From contig NZ_LT670819.1 of assembly GCF_900129855.1 (NCBI RefSeq), forward strand, positions 1,612,001 through 1,676,000: a stretch of 64,000 nt of DNA, read 5' to 3'. Every line of letters starts with the position of its first letter. Position 1 is the stretch's first letter. The notes under the pieces were generated by a model. It did not search any database. It worked only from the letters and a program-made list of their open reading frames with translations, and was not told the origin of the DNA. Shown here piece by piece: positions 44,599 through 52,384 of this stretch. This DNA comes from Streptomyces sp. 3214.6 (lineage in GTDB: Bacteria > Actinomycetota > Actinomycetes > Streptomycetales > Streptomycetaceae). The position numbers and the translations under genes were made by a program.

Positions 44599-44628
44599 TG
44601 ACTAATGTACGAACTAGTGAGTTAGTCA
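44599..44628. promoter_or_regulatory. Probable TetR operator in the quinate locus
   Basis: TGACTAA (44599-44605) and TTAGTCA (44622-44628) form a perfect inverted repeat around a 16-bp centre that holds AACTAGTGAGTT. It lies 19 bp upstream of the dehydrogenase start, between it and the TetR gene. A related sequence precedes the transporter gene. Confidence 0.75.
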
Positions 44629-44737
44629 TAGCACCAAGTCGGGCCGCGGGGGAAGCCCTCTCTCGCCGCGGGACCGGGCCGGGCTTCTAGAATCCCGTCA
44701 CGCGACCATGCAGCGCCCCACCGCCCGAAGGAACCCG

Positions 44738-45415
44738 ATGACCAGCGTCGACGAACCGGTACGACCCGCCGGGCGCAGCCGTGACGCCGCCCGCACCCAG
44801 GCCGAGATCCTCGACGTGGCCACCCGCGAGTTCGCCCGGGTCGGCTACGCGGGCGCCCGGGTGGACGACATCGCCGCCCTGACCAGCACCACGAAGCGGA
44901 TGATCTACTACTACTTCGGCGGCAAGGAGCAGCTGTTCACGGCCGTCCTGGAGCGGGCGTACGGCGTGATCCGCGAGGCGGAGCAGCGGCTCGACGTGGA
45001 GCACCTCGACCCGGTCGCGGCCATCCGCCGGCTGGCGGAGCTGACCTTCGACCACCACGAGGAGCATCCCGACTTCATCCGGCTGGTGAGCATCGAGAAC
45101 ATCCACGAGGCCGAGCACATCGCCGCCTCCGAGAAGCTCGGGCGGATCGGCTCCCCCGCCCTCGACGTGATCCGCCGCATCCTGGCCTCCGGGCAGGAGT
45201 CCGGCCTGTTCACGGCCGAGGTGGACGCCGTCGACCTGCACGCGATGATCAGCTCGTTCTGCTTCTTCCGGGTGGCCAACCGGCACACGTTCGGCGCGCT
45301 GTTCGGCCGCGACCTGGTCGACCCGGCCCAGCGCGAGCACTATCGCACCATGCTCGGCGACATGGTGATCGCCTATCTGACGGCGGAGCGGACGACGGGG
45401 CCGTCGGCGAACTGA
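44738..45415 (+). CDS. TetR-family regulator of the quinate/shikimate locus
   Basis: The 225-residue protein has an N-terminal TetR helix-turn-helix (AEILDVATREFARVGYAGAR, VDDIAALTSTTKRMIYYYFG GKEQLF, here split). The C-terminal half is the helical ligand domain. ATG 44738 is preferred because GAAGGA lies 5 nt upstream; an ATG ten codons earlier lacks one. It is divergent from the dehydrogenase/dehydratase operon and 250 bp before the MHS transporter. It most likely represses both until shikimate, quinate or protocatechuate binds; the ligand is inferred. Confidence 0.92.
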   Translation: MTSVDEPVRPAGRSRDAARTQAEILDVATREFARVGYAGARVDDIAALTSTTKRMIYYYFGGKEQLFTAVLERAYGVIREAEQRLDVEHLDPVAAIRRLAELTFDHHEEHPDFIRLVSIENIHEAEHIAASEKLGRIGSPALDVIRRILASGQESGLFTAEVDAVDLHAMISSFCFFRVANRHTFGALFGRDLVDPAQREHYRTMLGDMVIAYLTAERTTGPSAN

Positions 45416-45418
45416 GCC

Positions 45419-45475
45419 GACCGGGCGGACCGGGCGGGCCGAGGGAACCGAGCGGGCCGAGCGGGCCGAGCCGCG
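45419..45475. repeat. Simple GC repeat after the TetR gene
   Basis: Iterations of CCGAGCGGG / CCGGGCGGA-like 9-nt units follow the TetR stop. It is low-complexity intergenic DNA with no evident hairpin terminator. Confidence 0.5.
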
Positions 45476-45534
45476 GCGTACGCGCAACCTCTTGACACCC
45501 GGGAAACGTGAGCGCAACATCCCTACCCATCGCC

Positions 45535-45559
45535 ACTAACTACCTAGTGGGTTAATTAG
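45535..45559. promoter_or_regulatory. Second TetR operator, before the MHS transporter
   Basis: CTAACTA (45536-45542) and TAATTAG (45553-45559) are near-perfect inverted arms, and the centre ACCTAGTGGGTT matches AACTAGTGAGTT of the other operator at 10 of 12 positions. It is 107 bp upstream of the transporter start. Shared sequence implies one regulator for enzymes and transporter. Confidence 0.65.
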
Positions 45560-45665
45560 CCGGAGCGCGCCCGGCGCGGCCGGGCCGTCCCGTCACCCCT
45601 GGGATCCGGCACTTCTCCCCATCGCTCACTCCGCTTACGTTGGAGTCCCCCCGAAGGAGCACGCC

Positions 45666-47009
45666 GTGTCCGTCCCCTCCGCCGCACCCCCCGGCCAGCC
45701 GAAGAAGGCCGCCATGGCCGCCTGGATCGGCAGCGCCCTGGAGTACTACGACTTCTTCATCTACGGCAGCGCGGCCGCCCTGATCTTCCCGAAGGTCTTC
45801 TTCGACGAGTCGGACCCGGCCACCGCGACCCTGCTGTCGCTGGCCACGTTCGGCGTCGCCTACGCGGCCCGGCCCGTCGGCGCGCTCTTCCTCGGACACT
45901 TCGGCGACCGGGTGGGCCGTAAGAAGATCATGGTCTTCACGCTCATCCTGATGGGCGTCTCGACGTTCCTCATCGGCTGTCTGCCCACCCGCGCCCAGGT
46001 CGGCGGCCTCGCGCCGGTCCTGCTGGTGCTGTGCCGTGTCCTGCAGGGCATCTCCGCGGCCGGCGAGCAGGCCAGCGCCAACTCCATGACGCTGGAACAC
46101 GCGCCGCCGCACCGGCGGGGCTTCTTCACCAGTTTCACCCTCAGCGGCACCCAGGGCGGTCAGCTCCTCGCCACGCTCGTCTTCCTCCCGATCGCCGCAC
46201 TGCCCGAGGACCAGCTGCTGTCGTGGGGGTGGCGGGTGCCGTTCTGGCTGAGCATCGCGGTCGCCGTCGTCGGCTACGTCATCCGCCGCAAGCTGGCGGA
46301 GACCCCGGCCTTCACCGCCCAGCAGGCCACCGGCGAGGTCGTCAAACTGCCGCTGGCGGTGCTGCTGCGCGAGCACTGGGCGGACGTCCTGCGGGTGATC
46401 GCGGGTGCGCTGGTCGCCTCGGTCAGCACCATCTTCACCGTGTGGGCGCTGGCGTACGCGACCAGTGACACGGTCGGCATGAGCCGGTCCTCCATGCTGT
46501 GGGTCGGCGCGCTGGCCAATCTGGTCGCGCTGGCGGCCATCCCCCTGTGGGCCACGCTCTCCGACCGCATCGGCCGCCGGCCGGTGTTCCTGATCGGCGC
46601 GGCCGGCAGCGCGGTGATGATGTTCGCCTACCTGTGGGCGATCTCCACCGGCTCCTACCCGCTGGTCCTGCTCCTGGGCATGGTCACGTTCGGCGTGGTC
46701 TACAGCGCCGCCAACGGGGTGTGGCCCTCCTTCTACGGCGAGATGTTCTCCACCCGCGTCCGACTGTCCGGCATGGCGATCGGCACCCAGATCGGCTTCG
46801 CCGTGGCCGGTTTCGCGGTCACCTTCGCCGCGCAGATCGCGGGCCCGGAAGGCGACGACTGGTCCTCGGTGGCCCTCTTCACGGCGGCGCTGTGCGTCCC
46901 GCCGGTGATCGCGGCCCTGTCGGCCCGGGAGACCACGAAGGTCCCGACGGAACTGCTGGGCGAGCGGGACGCGCACACGGCGGCACAGCCGGAAACCGTC
47001 ACCGCCTGA
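45666..47009 (+). CDS. MFS transporter, MHS family (shikimate/dicarboxylate type)
   Basis: Metabolite:H+ symporter of 447 residues and about 12 transmembrane helices. The N-terminal AAWIGSALEYYDFFIYGSAA is the MHS signature, and GHFGDRVGRKKIMVFTLILM is the loop 2-3 MFS motif. LCRVLQGISAAGEQ is also conserved. Best-known relatives carry shikimate (ShiA), alpha-ketoglutarate or proline. Beside a shikimate dehydrogenase and dehydroshikimate dehydratase with a matching operator, shikimate/quinate uptake is the best inference. The GTG start has GAAGGAG 6 nt upstream. Confidence 0.91.
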   Translation: MSVPSAAPPGQPKKAAMAAWIGSALEYYDFFIYGSAAALIFPKVFFDESDPATATLLSLATFGVAYAARPVGALFLGHFGDRVGRKKIMVFTLILMGVSTFLIGCLPTRAQVGGLAPVLLVLCRVLQGISAAGEQASANSMTLEHAPPHRRGFFTSFTLSGTQGGQLLATLVFLPIAALPEDQLLSWGWRVPFWLSIAVAVVGYVIRRKLAETPAFTAQQATGEVVKLPLAVLLREHWADVLRVIAGALVASVSTIFTVWALAYATSDTVGMSRSSMLWVGALANLVALAAIPLWATLSDRIGRRPVFLIGAAGSAVMMFAYLWAISTGSYPLVLLLGMVTFGVVYSAANGVWPSFYGEMFSTRVRLSGMAIGTQIGFAVAGFAVTFAAQIAGPEGDDWSSVALFTAALCVPPVIAALSARETTKVPTELLGERDAHTAAQPETVTA

Positions 47010-47057
47010 TTGAGCGGGTCACGCCGCCCGGGCCCCGTCGGCCTCCTCCCCTGACCT

Positions 47058-47097
47058 CCCGAGCCCCCGGACGCCTTCGCGGCTCCAGGGGCTCGGG
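47058..47097. terminator. Bidirectional terminator
   Basis: CCCGAGCCCC (47058-47067) pairs perfectly with 47088-47097 around a 20-nt loop. It separates the transporter gene from the convergent flavin-enzyme gene, whose stop is 19 nt beyond the hairpin. Confidence 0.75.
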
Positions 47098-47115
47098 TGC
47101 GGGGCGGCGGATCCG

Positions 47116-47565
47116 CTAGCCGGCATTGGCGCCCTTCGGGATGCCGTACGCCCGCTCGACGCGCAGGCGCAGCACCAGGCGGCGGTCGCGGACCATGGCG
47201 GCGCGGTAGTCCTCCCAGTCGGGGTGCTCGCCCATGACGTCACGATAGAGGCGGATCAGTTCCTCGACGGTGTCGTCGTAGGGGTCCTCGGCGACCGGCG
47301 TGAGGCCGGCGGTGCCCTCGGCGACCGTGTAGGCACGATGGTCGGGGGCGCTCACGTGGTACGAGGCCCGGGGATCACGGCGCAGGTTGCGGGTCTTGGC
47401 GCGGCCGTCCGTGACGGAGATCCGGATGACGCCCTCGTCCGGGTAGTAGTGGTGCGAGACGTTCGACAGCTGGGGGCGGCCGTCTCGCTTGAGGGTGACC
47501 AGCACCCCGCCGCGGCCCTCGGAGAGCAGCGCGAGCAGTGCGTTCTGCGTCGTGTCCTGAGTCAT
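47116..47565 (-). CDS. PPOX-class F420/FMN-dependent oxidoreductase-like protein
   Basis: Split-barrel flavin-binding protein of 149 residues of the pyridoxamine-phosphate-oxidase-like superfamily. GGVLVTLKRDGRPQLSNVSH and VIRISVTDGRAKTRNLRRDP are the F420/FMN-binding strands in this group, and ERAYGI near the end is common to F420-linked members. The ATG at 47565 is used; the longer frame adds an unlikely N-terminus across the operator. It is divergent from a TetR gene and shares its operators, so it belongs to that regulon. Substrate unknown. Confidence 0.88.
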   Translation of the reverse strand: MTQDTTQNALLALLSEGRGGVLVTLKRDGRPQLSNVSHHYYPDEGVIRISVTDGRAKTRNLRRDPRASYHVSAPDHRAYTVAEGTAGLTPVAEDPYDDTVEELIRLYRDVMGEHPDWEDYRAAMVRDRRLVLRLRVERAYGIPKGANAG

Positions 47566-47611
47566 ATCCGCACAACCCGCACCCCTCGGCGCACATTCCC
47601 CGCCACCGAGA

Positions 47612-47650
47612 GTAGACAATGTCTACGCCCATCCAGTAGACACTGTCCAT
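47612..47650. promoter_or_regulatory. Paired TetR operators covering the TetR start codon
   Basis: GTAGACA-A-TGTCTAC (47612-47626) is a perfect palindrome. A second copy, GTAGACA-C-TGTCCAT (47636-47650), starts 24 bp later, and its last two bases are the first bases of the TetR ATG. The sites lie between divergent genes and should let the TetR protein repress both. Overlap with the start codon implies a leaderless or very short-leader mRNA. Confidence 0.8.
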
Positions 47651-48305
47651 GCATAGACCGGAGCCGCCTGACCAGCACTCGTCCAACCAGCACTCGACCG
47701 ACCAGCACTCGCCCTATCAGCAGTCCTCCGATCAGGACCTGCGCACCCGCCTCGTCGATGTCGGCGTGGAGCTGGTGTCCCGGGAGGGCGTCGGGGCGCT
47801 GACGCTACGGGAGATCGCCCGCCGGGCGGGCGTCTCGCACGGGGCGCCGCGCCGCTACTTCCCCACCCATCTGGAGCTGCTGTCGGCCATCGCCCACCGG
47901 GGTTTCACCGACCTCGGCGTACGCGTGACGGCGAGCGGCGCCGGCGATGACGCGAGCGCGGACCCACACGGACGGGTGGCCGAACTGGCCCGCGTCTACC
48001 TGGAGTTCGCCCTGGAGAACCCCGGAATGTACGAGCTGATGTTCCGTCATGACCTGCTGGAGAGCGGTCACTTGCGACTGCGGGACACCAGTCTGCCGTT
48101 GTTCGGCGTGCTGGTGGGCCTGATCGGCCGGGCGCGCCCCGACGCCGACGCGCGAGCCGTCGCGGGCGCACTGTGGGCGAACCTGCACGGCATCGCCCAG
48201 CTGTGGCGCTGGGGAAGCCTCCAACTCGCCACGGGCGCCGACGACTTCGCCGCGCTCCTGCACACGGCTTTGGACGCGCATCTCGGTCCGCGGGCCGCGA
48301 GGTGA
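47649..48305 (+). CDS. TetR-family regulator with repetitive N-terminus
   Basis: The 218-residue protein begins with a low-complexity QHS-rich tail (residues 8-30) encoded by a 15-bp tandem repeat, then the TetR helix-turn-helix (LRTRLVDVGVELVSREGVGA, LTLREIARRAGVSHGAPRRY) and a helical ligand domain with the TetR_C motif LWANLHGIAQLWRWG. Residues after the tail are conserved, so the tail may be an accretion or the true start may be further in. Its stop overlaps the GTG of an MFS exporter gene by 4 nt, a standard repressor-exporter pair. Ligand unknown. Confidence 0.88.
   Translation: MHRPEPPDQHSSNQHSTDQHSPYQQSSDQDLRTRLVDVGVELVSREGVGALTLREIARRAGVSHGAPRRYFPTHLELLSAIAHRGFTDLGVRVTASGAGDDASADPHGRVAELARVYLEFALENPGMYELMFRHDLLESGHLRLRDTSLPLFGVLVGLIGRARPDADARAVAGALWANLHGIAQLWRWGSLQLATGADDFAALLHTALDAHLGPRAAR
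47670..47738 (+). repeat. 15-bp tandem repeat at the 5' end of the TetR gene
   Basis: Four full units and a partial one: GACCAGCACTCGTCC, AACCAGCACTCGACC, GACCAGCACTCGCCC, TATCAGCAGTCCTCC and GATCAGGAC. They encode DQHSS, NQHST, DQHSP, YQQSS and DQD. The period is a multiple of three, so unit number can change without a frameshift. Confidence 0.85.
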
Positions 48306-49726
48306 ACCGCTCCTTGGCGCTCGCGAGCAGTGTGGCCGGTGCCATGGTGGTCGCCCTGGACGGCACGGTGCTCACCGTCGCCCAGCCCACTCTGCGCCGC
48401 GACCTGCACGCCTCCTTCGCCCAGGTCCAGTGGACCAGCACCGGCTATCTCGTCGCGGTGGCAGGCCTGCTGGTGTTCGCCGGGCGGCTGAGCGACCTCT
48501 ACGGCCACCGGCGCGCCTACGCCGTCGGCATGCTCGGCTTCGGCGCCGCCTCGGCGGGCATCGTGCTGGCGCCGGGCGTCGGCTGGGTGATCGGACTCCG
48601 GGTCGTCCAGGGAGTGTTCGGGGCCCTGCTGCAACCGGCCACGCTGGGGATGCTGCGGACGGCGTACCCACCCGACCGGCTGCGGACGCCGATCGCGGTC
48701 CGTACCGCCTGCATCGGCGTGGCCGCGGCGGCCGGACCGGTGGTGGGCGGGGCGCTGGCCACGGAGTTCGGCTGGCGGTCCGTGTTCCTCCTCACCATCG
48801 CGCCCACGGTGCTGTTCGGCGCGCTCGCTCTCACCTCCCGGGGCCAGGACCAGGACCAGGGCCAGGGCCTCCCACGCTCCCCCGCCCCCGTCCCGCTCGA
48901 CATCCCCGGCGCCCTGCTGCTGGCTGTGGCGCTGGCCTGCCTGGTGCACTCCCTCGTCAGCCTGCCCGGTCTCACCTGGTCGGCCCTTGTCGCCCTCGTC
49001 GTCGGCGCCGCCTTCGTACGGCACGAACGCCGCACCTCCTCGCCTCTGCTGCCGCCGGACGTGGTCGGCTCACCGGCGGTGGGCGGGGCGCTCGGCGTGC
49101 TCGTCGTCGCGTCCGCGGCCCTGAACGGCGGACTGTTCGTCTGCGTCTACGTCCTTCAGGACGATCTGGGGCTGACGCCGCTGCGCAGCGCGCTGCTCAG
49201 CCTGCCGCTGGCGGTGTTCCTGGTGGCCGCCGCGCCCGTCTGCGCCGTCCTGCTGCGCCGGGCCGGCGCCCGGGCCACGGTCGCGGGGGCGACGGCCCTC
49301 CTCGCCGTCGGCCTCCTCGTGCTCGCCCGAGCCTCCGGGTCCGTGGCCTTCTGCGCCGGGTTCGCGCTGGTGGGCGCCGGGTTCGGCGCCGTGATGGTCG
49401 CGGCGACCCATGTCGTCGTACGGCAGACCCCGGCGGAGTGGGCCGGGGTCGCGGGCGGGTTGCAGCAGACGGCGATGAACGTGGGCCCGGTGCTGGGCGT
49501 GGCGTCGGCGACCGTGCTCATGGCTCTCGGCGCGGCGGGTGCGCCTCTCCTCGTGCTGGCGGCCGCGACCGCGGCGGCGCTGCCGCTCTGCCGGACGCTG
49601 CCGAGCCGCGCGCGCCCCGGCGCACATTCCCCTTCCGGCGGTCCCCCGGCTGGTGGAAGCGACGCAACGCACACGGGACAGGGCGCGGAAAAGGGGTCCG
49701 CACACGCGTTCCCTACGCGACCATGA
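48302..49726 (+). CDS. MFS drug-type transporter (DHA2, 14-TM)
   Basis: The 474-residue protein has about 14 membrane segments, as in EmrB/QacA-type proton antiporters. Near the start is MVVALDGTVLTVAQPTLRRD, the DHA2 motif D1, then QWTSTGYLVAVAGLLVFAGR and LSDLYGHRRAYAVGMLGFGA. The GTG start at 48302 overlaps the TetR stop by 4 nt; a longer frame starting inside the TetR gene is unlikely. It probably exports a toxic or secondary metabolite sensed by the TetR protein. The hydrophilic C-terminal tail (about 40 residues, Gly/Ser-rich) is poorly conserved. Confidence 0.9.
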   Translation: MNRSLALASSVAGAMVVALDGTVLTVAQPTLRRDLHASFAQVQWTSTGYLVAVAGLLVFAGRLSDLYGHRRAYAVGMLGFGAASAGIVLAPGVGWVIGLRVVQGVFGALLQPATLGMLRTAYPPDRLRTPIAVRTACIGVAAAAGPVVGGALATEFGWRSVFLLTIAPTVLFGALALTSRGQDQDQGQGLPRSPAPVPLDIPGALLLAVALACLVHSLVSLPGLTWSALVALVVGAAFVRHERRTSSPLLPPDVVGSPAVGGALGVLVVASAALNGGLFVCVYVLQDDLGLTPLRSALLSLPLAVFLVAAAPVCAVLLRRAGARATVAGATALLAVGLLVLARASGSVAFCAGFALVGAGFGAVMVAATHVVVRQTPAEWAGVAGGLQQTAMNVGPVLGVASATVLMALGAAGAPLLVLAAATAAALPLCRTLPSRARPGAHSPSGGPPAGGSDATHTGQGAEKGSAHAFPTRP

Positions 49727-49795
49727 GGTCTGAGGTGGTCCGGGCAGGGTAGGGCCTGTCCCGCACCTTGAGAGAGCGCGCACCGGAGGAGAACG

Positions 49796-51025
49796 ATGGC
49801 ACTGCTGCGACAAGAGGTCGACCCGAGCGAGGTCGGGCTGGACGCGAAGGCGCTGGACCGCCTCGACCAGCACCTCGCCCACTATGTCGACGAAGGGCGC
49901 CTGCCGGGCTTCCTCGTGGCGGTCTCCCGTGGCGGCCGGGTCGCCCACCTCACCGCGCACGGCCGTCGCGACGTCGCCGCCGGGCTGCCCGTAGAGCCCG
50001 CCACCCTCTACCGGATCTACTCGATGACCAAGCCGGTCACGTCGGTCGCCGCACTGATACTGATGGAGGAGGGCCGGCTGCGGCTCGACGACCCGGTCGC
50101 CGAGCATCTCCCGGCCTTCGCCGACCAGCGGGTGTACGCGGGCGGCTCCGGCGCGGGTCTCACCACCCGCCCGGTCGAGCAACCGCTGCTCGTGAAGCAC
50201 CTCATGACCCACACCGCGGGACTGACCTTCGCCTTCTACCACTGTCACCCCGTCGACGCGCTCTACCGCGAGGCCGGCCTGGAGTCGGCGGTGCTGCCGG
50301 GCTCGGACCTGGCCGGGACGGTGGAGGCGTACGCGCGGCTGCCGTTGCAGTTCGAACCGGGCACGCAGTGGAACTACTCGGTGGCCACCAACGTCCTGGG
50401 CCGGATCATCGAGGTCGTCTCCGGACGGCCGCTGGACGAGTTCATCGCCGAGCGGATCTTCCGCCCGCTCGGCATGCCGGACGCCGGTTTCCAGGTCACG
50501 GACGAGCAGGCGGGCCGGCTGGCGGAGCTGTACGGCGACACCGACGACGGCCGTATCGAGCCGATCCCGGGCCTGCCGCTGTTCGGCCGGCCGCGGTTCC
50601 TGTCCGGCAGCGGCGGCATGGTGGCGACGGCGTACGACATCCACCGCTTCACGGAGCTGCTGCGCCGCCGCGGCGAACTGGACGGAGTCCGTCTCCTCGC
50701 TCCGGAGACGGTCGACCTGATGACCCGCAACCACCTCCCCGGCGGTGCCGACCTGCGCGCCTTCGGCAGCCGCCCCGCCCACGACGAACCCGGTAACGAC
50801 GGCGTCGGCTTCGGCCTCGGCGTCTCCGTGGTCGTCGACCCGGAGCGCACCCAGGCCCCCGCCGGCCTCGGCACCTACGGCTGGAGCGGCGTCGCCACGA
50901 CGACGTTCTGGGTCGACCCGGCGCACGACGTGACCGTCCAGTTCCTCACCCAGCTGAGGCCGCGGAGGTCCCTGAAGCTGTACCCCGACCTGAAGCGACT
51001 GGTCCACGAGTCGATCACGGGCTGA
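49796..51025 (+). CDS. Serine hydrolase, class C beta-lactamase fold (esterase EstB-like)
   Basis: The 409-residue protein has the SxxK nucleophile motif in YRIYSMTKPVTSVAALILME (Ser76, Lys79), YxN-type WNYSVATNVLGRIIE and a later GSGGMVATAYDI. LLVKHLMTHTAGL is typical of the group. No signal peptide is visible, so it is more likely a cytoplasmic esterase or peptidase-like enzyme than an antibiotic-resistance lactamase, which would be exported. GGAGGAG precedes the ATG by 4 nt. It converges on the saccharopine-dehydrogenase-like gene. Substrate unknown. Confidence 0.9.
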   Translation: MALLRQEVDPSEVGLDAKALDRLDQHLAHYVDEGRLPGFLVAVSRGGRVAHLTAHGRRDVAAGLPVEPATLYRIYSMTKPVTSVAALILMEEGRLRLDDPVAEHLPAFADQRVYAGGSGAGLTTRPVEQPLLVKHLMTHTAGLTFAFYHCHPVDALYREAGLESAVLPGSDLAGTVEAYARLPLQFEPGTQWNYSVATNVLGRIIEVVSGRPLDEFIAERIFRPLGMPDAGFQVTDEQAGRLAELYGDTDDGRIEPIPGLPLFGRPRFLSGSGGMVATAYDIHRFTELLRRRGELDGVRLLAPETVDLMTRNHLPGGADLRAFGSRPAHDEPGNDGVGFGLGVSVVVDPERTQAPAGLGTYGWSGVATTTFWVDPAHDVTVQFLTQLRPRRSLKLYPDLKRLVHESITG

Positions 51026-51028
51026 GAC

Positions 51029-51092
51029 GGCGGCCCACGCAGACCTCTCAGACCTCGAAGCCCAGGCAGCCCACGCAGACCAGCGGGCCGCC
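51029..51092. terminator. Possible terminator between convergent genes
   Basis: GGCGGCCC (51029-51036) and GGGCCGCC (51085-51092) form a perfect 8-bp inverted repeat with a long loop. Within it a 12-nt direct repeat, GCCCACGCAGAC, occurs at 51033-51044 and 51069-51080. The right arm touches the stop of the leftward gene. The long loop makes this a weak call. Confidence 0.4.
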
Positions 51093-52277
51093 TCAGCTGT
51101 CGGCCCGCAGCGTGAACTCCAGGCCCTCGTCGGCGAGTTCCCGCAGCCACTCCTCGGACCTCGCCGCCGTCTCGGCCGCCCGGCTCAGCCCCGGCGGCAA
51201 CGAGCCGTCCAGGATGTGCCGGACGCCGAGGGCGAGAGGCAGGGAGACACAGCGGGCCATGGCGCTCTCCCGGGCGTCGCCCTCCAGGTCCAGGAGGTAG
51301 CTCCCGGACCAGGACCTGCCGTTGTGGCCGACTTCGGCGCCGTTGTCGGCGTCCACCTCCAGGGACACCGCCAGGACCACCCGGTCGCGGTCGGTGTCGG
51401 TGGTGGGGTGCGCGGCCGCCAACTCCCGGGCCAGGGCGGCGATCCGGGTGTCGTCGCCGGCCTTCAGCTCCTCGAACACCGTGTCCCAGGCGCGCAGCCA
51501 GCCGTTCAGACGCAGGGTGCCGCGCACGAAGGTCCGTGGCTTCCAGGCCTGCGGCAGTTCGTACTGCTCGATGAAGGGGACGCTGTCGCGGTTGGGATAG
51601 ACCTCGAAGGTCTCCCCGCCCGCCCCGCCGACGACGTGCTCGCGGGTCGCCTCCCAGGGCCGGTCGACCACGGTCTCGGTGCCGTCGTCGACGTGACGCG
51701 CGGGCGAGCGCAGGGCGTTGAGGACGCCGAGGGGCGCCCAGCTGAAGCGGTACTTGAACTCGTTGGGGACGGCGGGGATGCCGCCGCAGTACGAGGTGAG
51801 TCGGTACGAGGCGGACGTGTCGTCGCCGATCGCCTCCCGGGCGCGGGACACGAGGCTGTGCGCGAAGAGGTGGTCGATACCGGGGTCGAGGCCGGCCTCG
51901 GTGAGCACGACGGTCCCGGCCGCCTCGGCGGCGGGCACCTGCTGCAGGACCGTGTCCGAGACATAGCTGGAGCAGGCGAAGTGGGCCCGCCGGGCCACGC
52001 ACGCCGACAGCAGCGCCGCATGCTCGGGGGCGGGGAGCATCGACACGACGACGTCCCCGGGTGCCAGTTCGGCCGTGAGCGCGTCGAGCGTGTAGGCGCG
52101 CGGCTCGGCGCGTCCGCTCAGGCCGAGCCGGTCGAGGGCCTCGGCGGCTCGCCGCGCCGTACGGTGCCACAGGCGTACCCGGTCGGTGCGCTCGCACAGG
52201 GCGGCCAGGCCACTGCCGGTGGAGAGGCCGGCGCCGACCCAGTGGACGGTGCCGTTCGCGGGAACGAGGTCAGACAC
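51093..52277 (-). CDS. Saccharopine-dehydrogenase-family protein (LYS9-like)
   Basis: The 394-residue protein starts with a Rossmann segment TVHWVGAGLSTGSGLAALCE (glycine turn GAGLSTGSG, slightly irregular) and continues with PGDVVVSMLPAPEHAALLSA, TEAGLDPGIDHLFAH and a C-terminal substrate domain (SYCGGIPAVPNEFKYRFSWA), which is characteristic of saccharopine reductase/dehydrogenase. It would interconvert saccharopine and an aminoadipate semialdehyde plus glutamate, or a related imine. A GTG start is preceded by GGGGAG within a repeated 20-nt unit. It follows a LYS1-like gene after 81 nt; a two-step saccharopine-type route is plausible. Confidence 0.88.
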   Translation of the reverse strand: MSDLVPANGTVHWVGAGLSTGSGLAALCERTDRVRLWHRTARRAAEALDRLGLSGRAEPRAYTLDALTAELAPGDVVVSMLPAPEHAALLSACVARRAHFACSSYVSDTVLQQVPAAEAAGTVVLTEAGLDPGIDHLFAHSLVSRAREAIGDDTSASYRLTSYCGGIPAVPNEFKYRFSWAPLGVLNALRSPARHVDDGTETVVDRPWEATREHVVGGAGGETFEVYPNRDSVPFIEQYELPQAWKPRTFVRGTLRLNGWLRAWDTVFEELKAGDDTRIAALARELAAAHPTTDTDRDRVVLAVSLEVDADNGAEVGHNGRSWSGSYLLDLEGDARESAMARCVSLPLALGVRHILDGSLPPGLSRAAETAARSEEWLRELADEGLEFTLRADS

Positions 52278-52280
52278 GGC

Positions 52281-52384
52281 CGAACTCCCCTACTGTCACG
52301 ACGCAGGTCCCTTCGGTCACACCGAACTCCCCTTCTGCCGAACGGAAATTCCCCTCTGTCACTGCGAACCCCCCTCTGTCACGC
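52281..52384. repeat. Five degenerate copies of a ~20-bp unit before the LYS9-like gene
   Basis: Units begin near 52281, 52304, 52322, 52345 and 52365 with consensus CGAACTCCCCTTCTGTCAC. On the coding (minus) strand each reads GTGACAGAAGGGGAGTTCG, which resembles a ribosome site plus codon. The last copy supplies the GGGGAG of the LYS9-like gene, and the first copies overlap the 3' end and stop of the LYS1-like gene. Confidence 0.75.

Noticed and set aside
49796..51025. Beta-lactamase antibiotic-resistance gene
   Set aside because: The SxxK fold is there, but no export signal is visible and sequence details fit the EstB-like esterase group.
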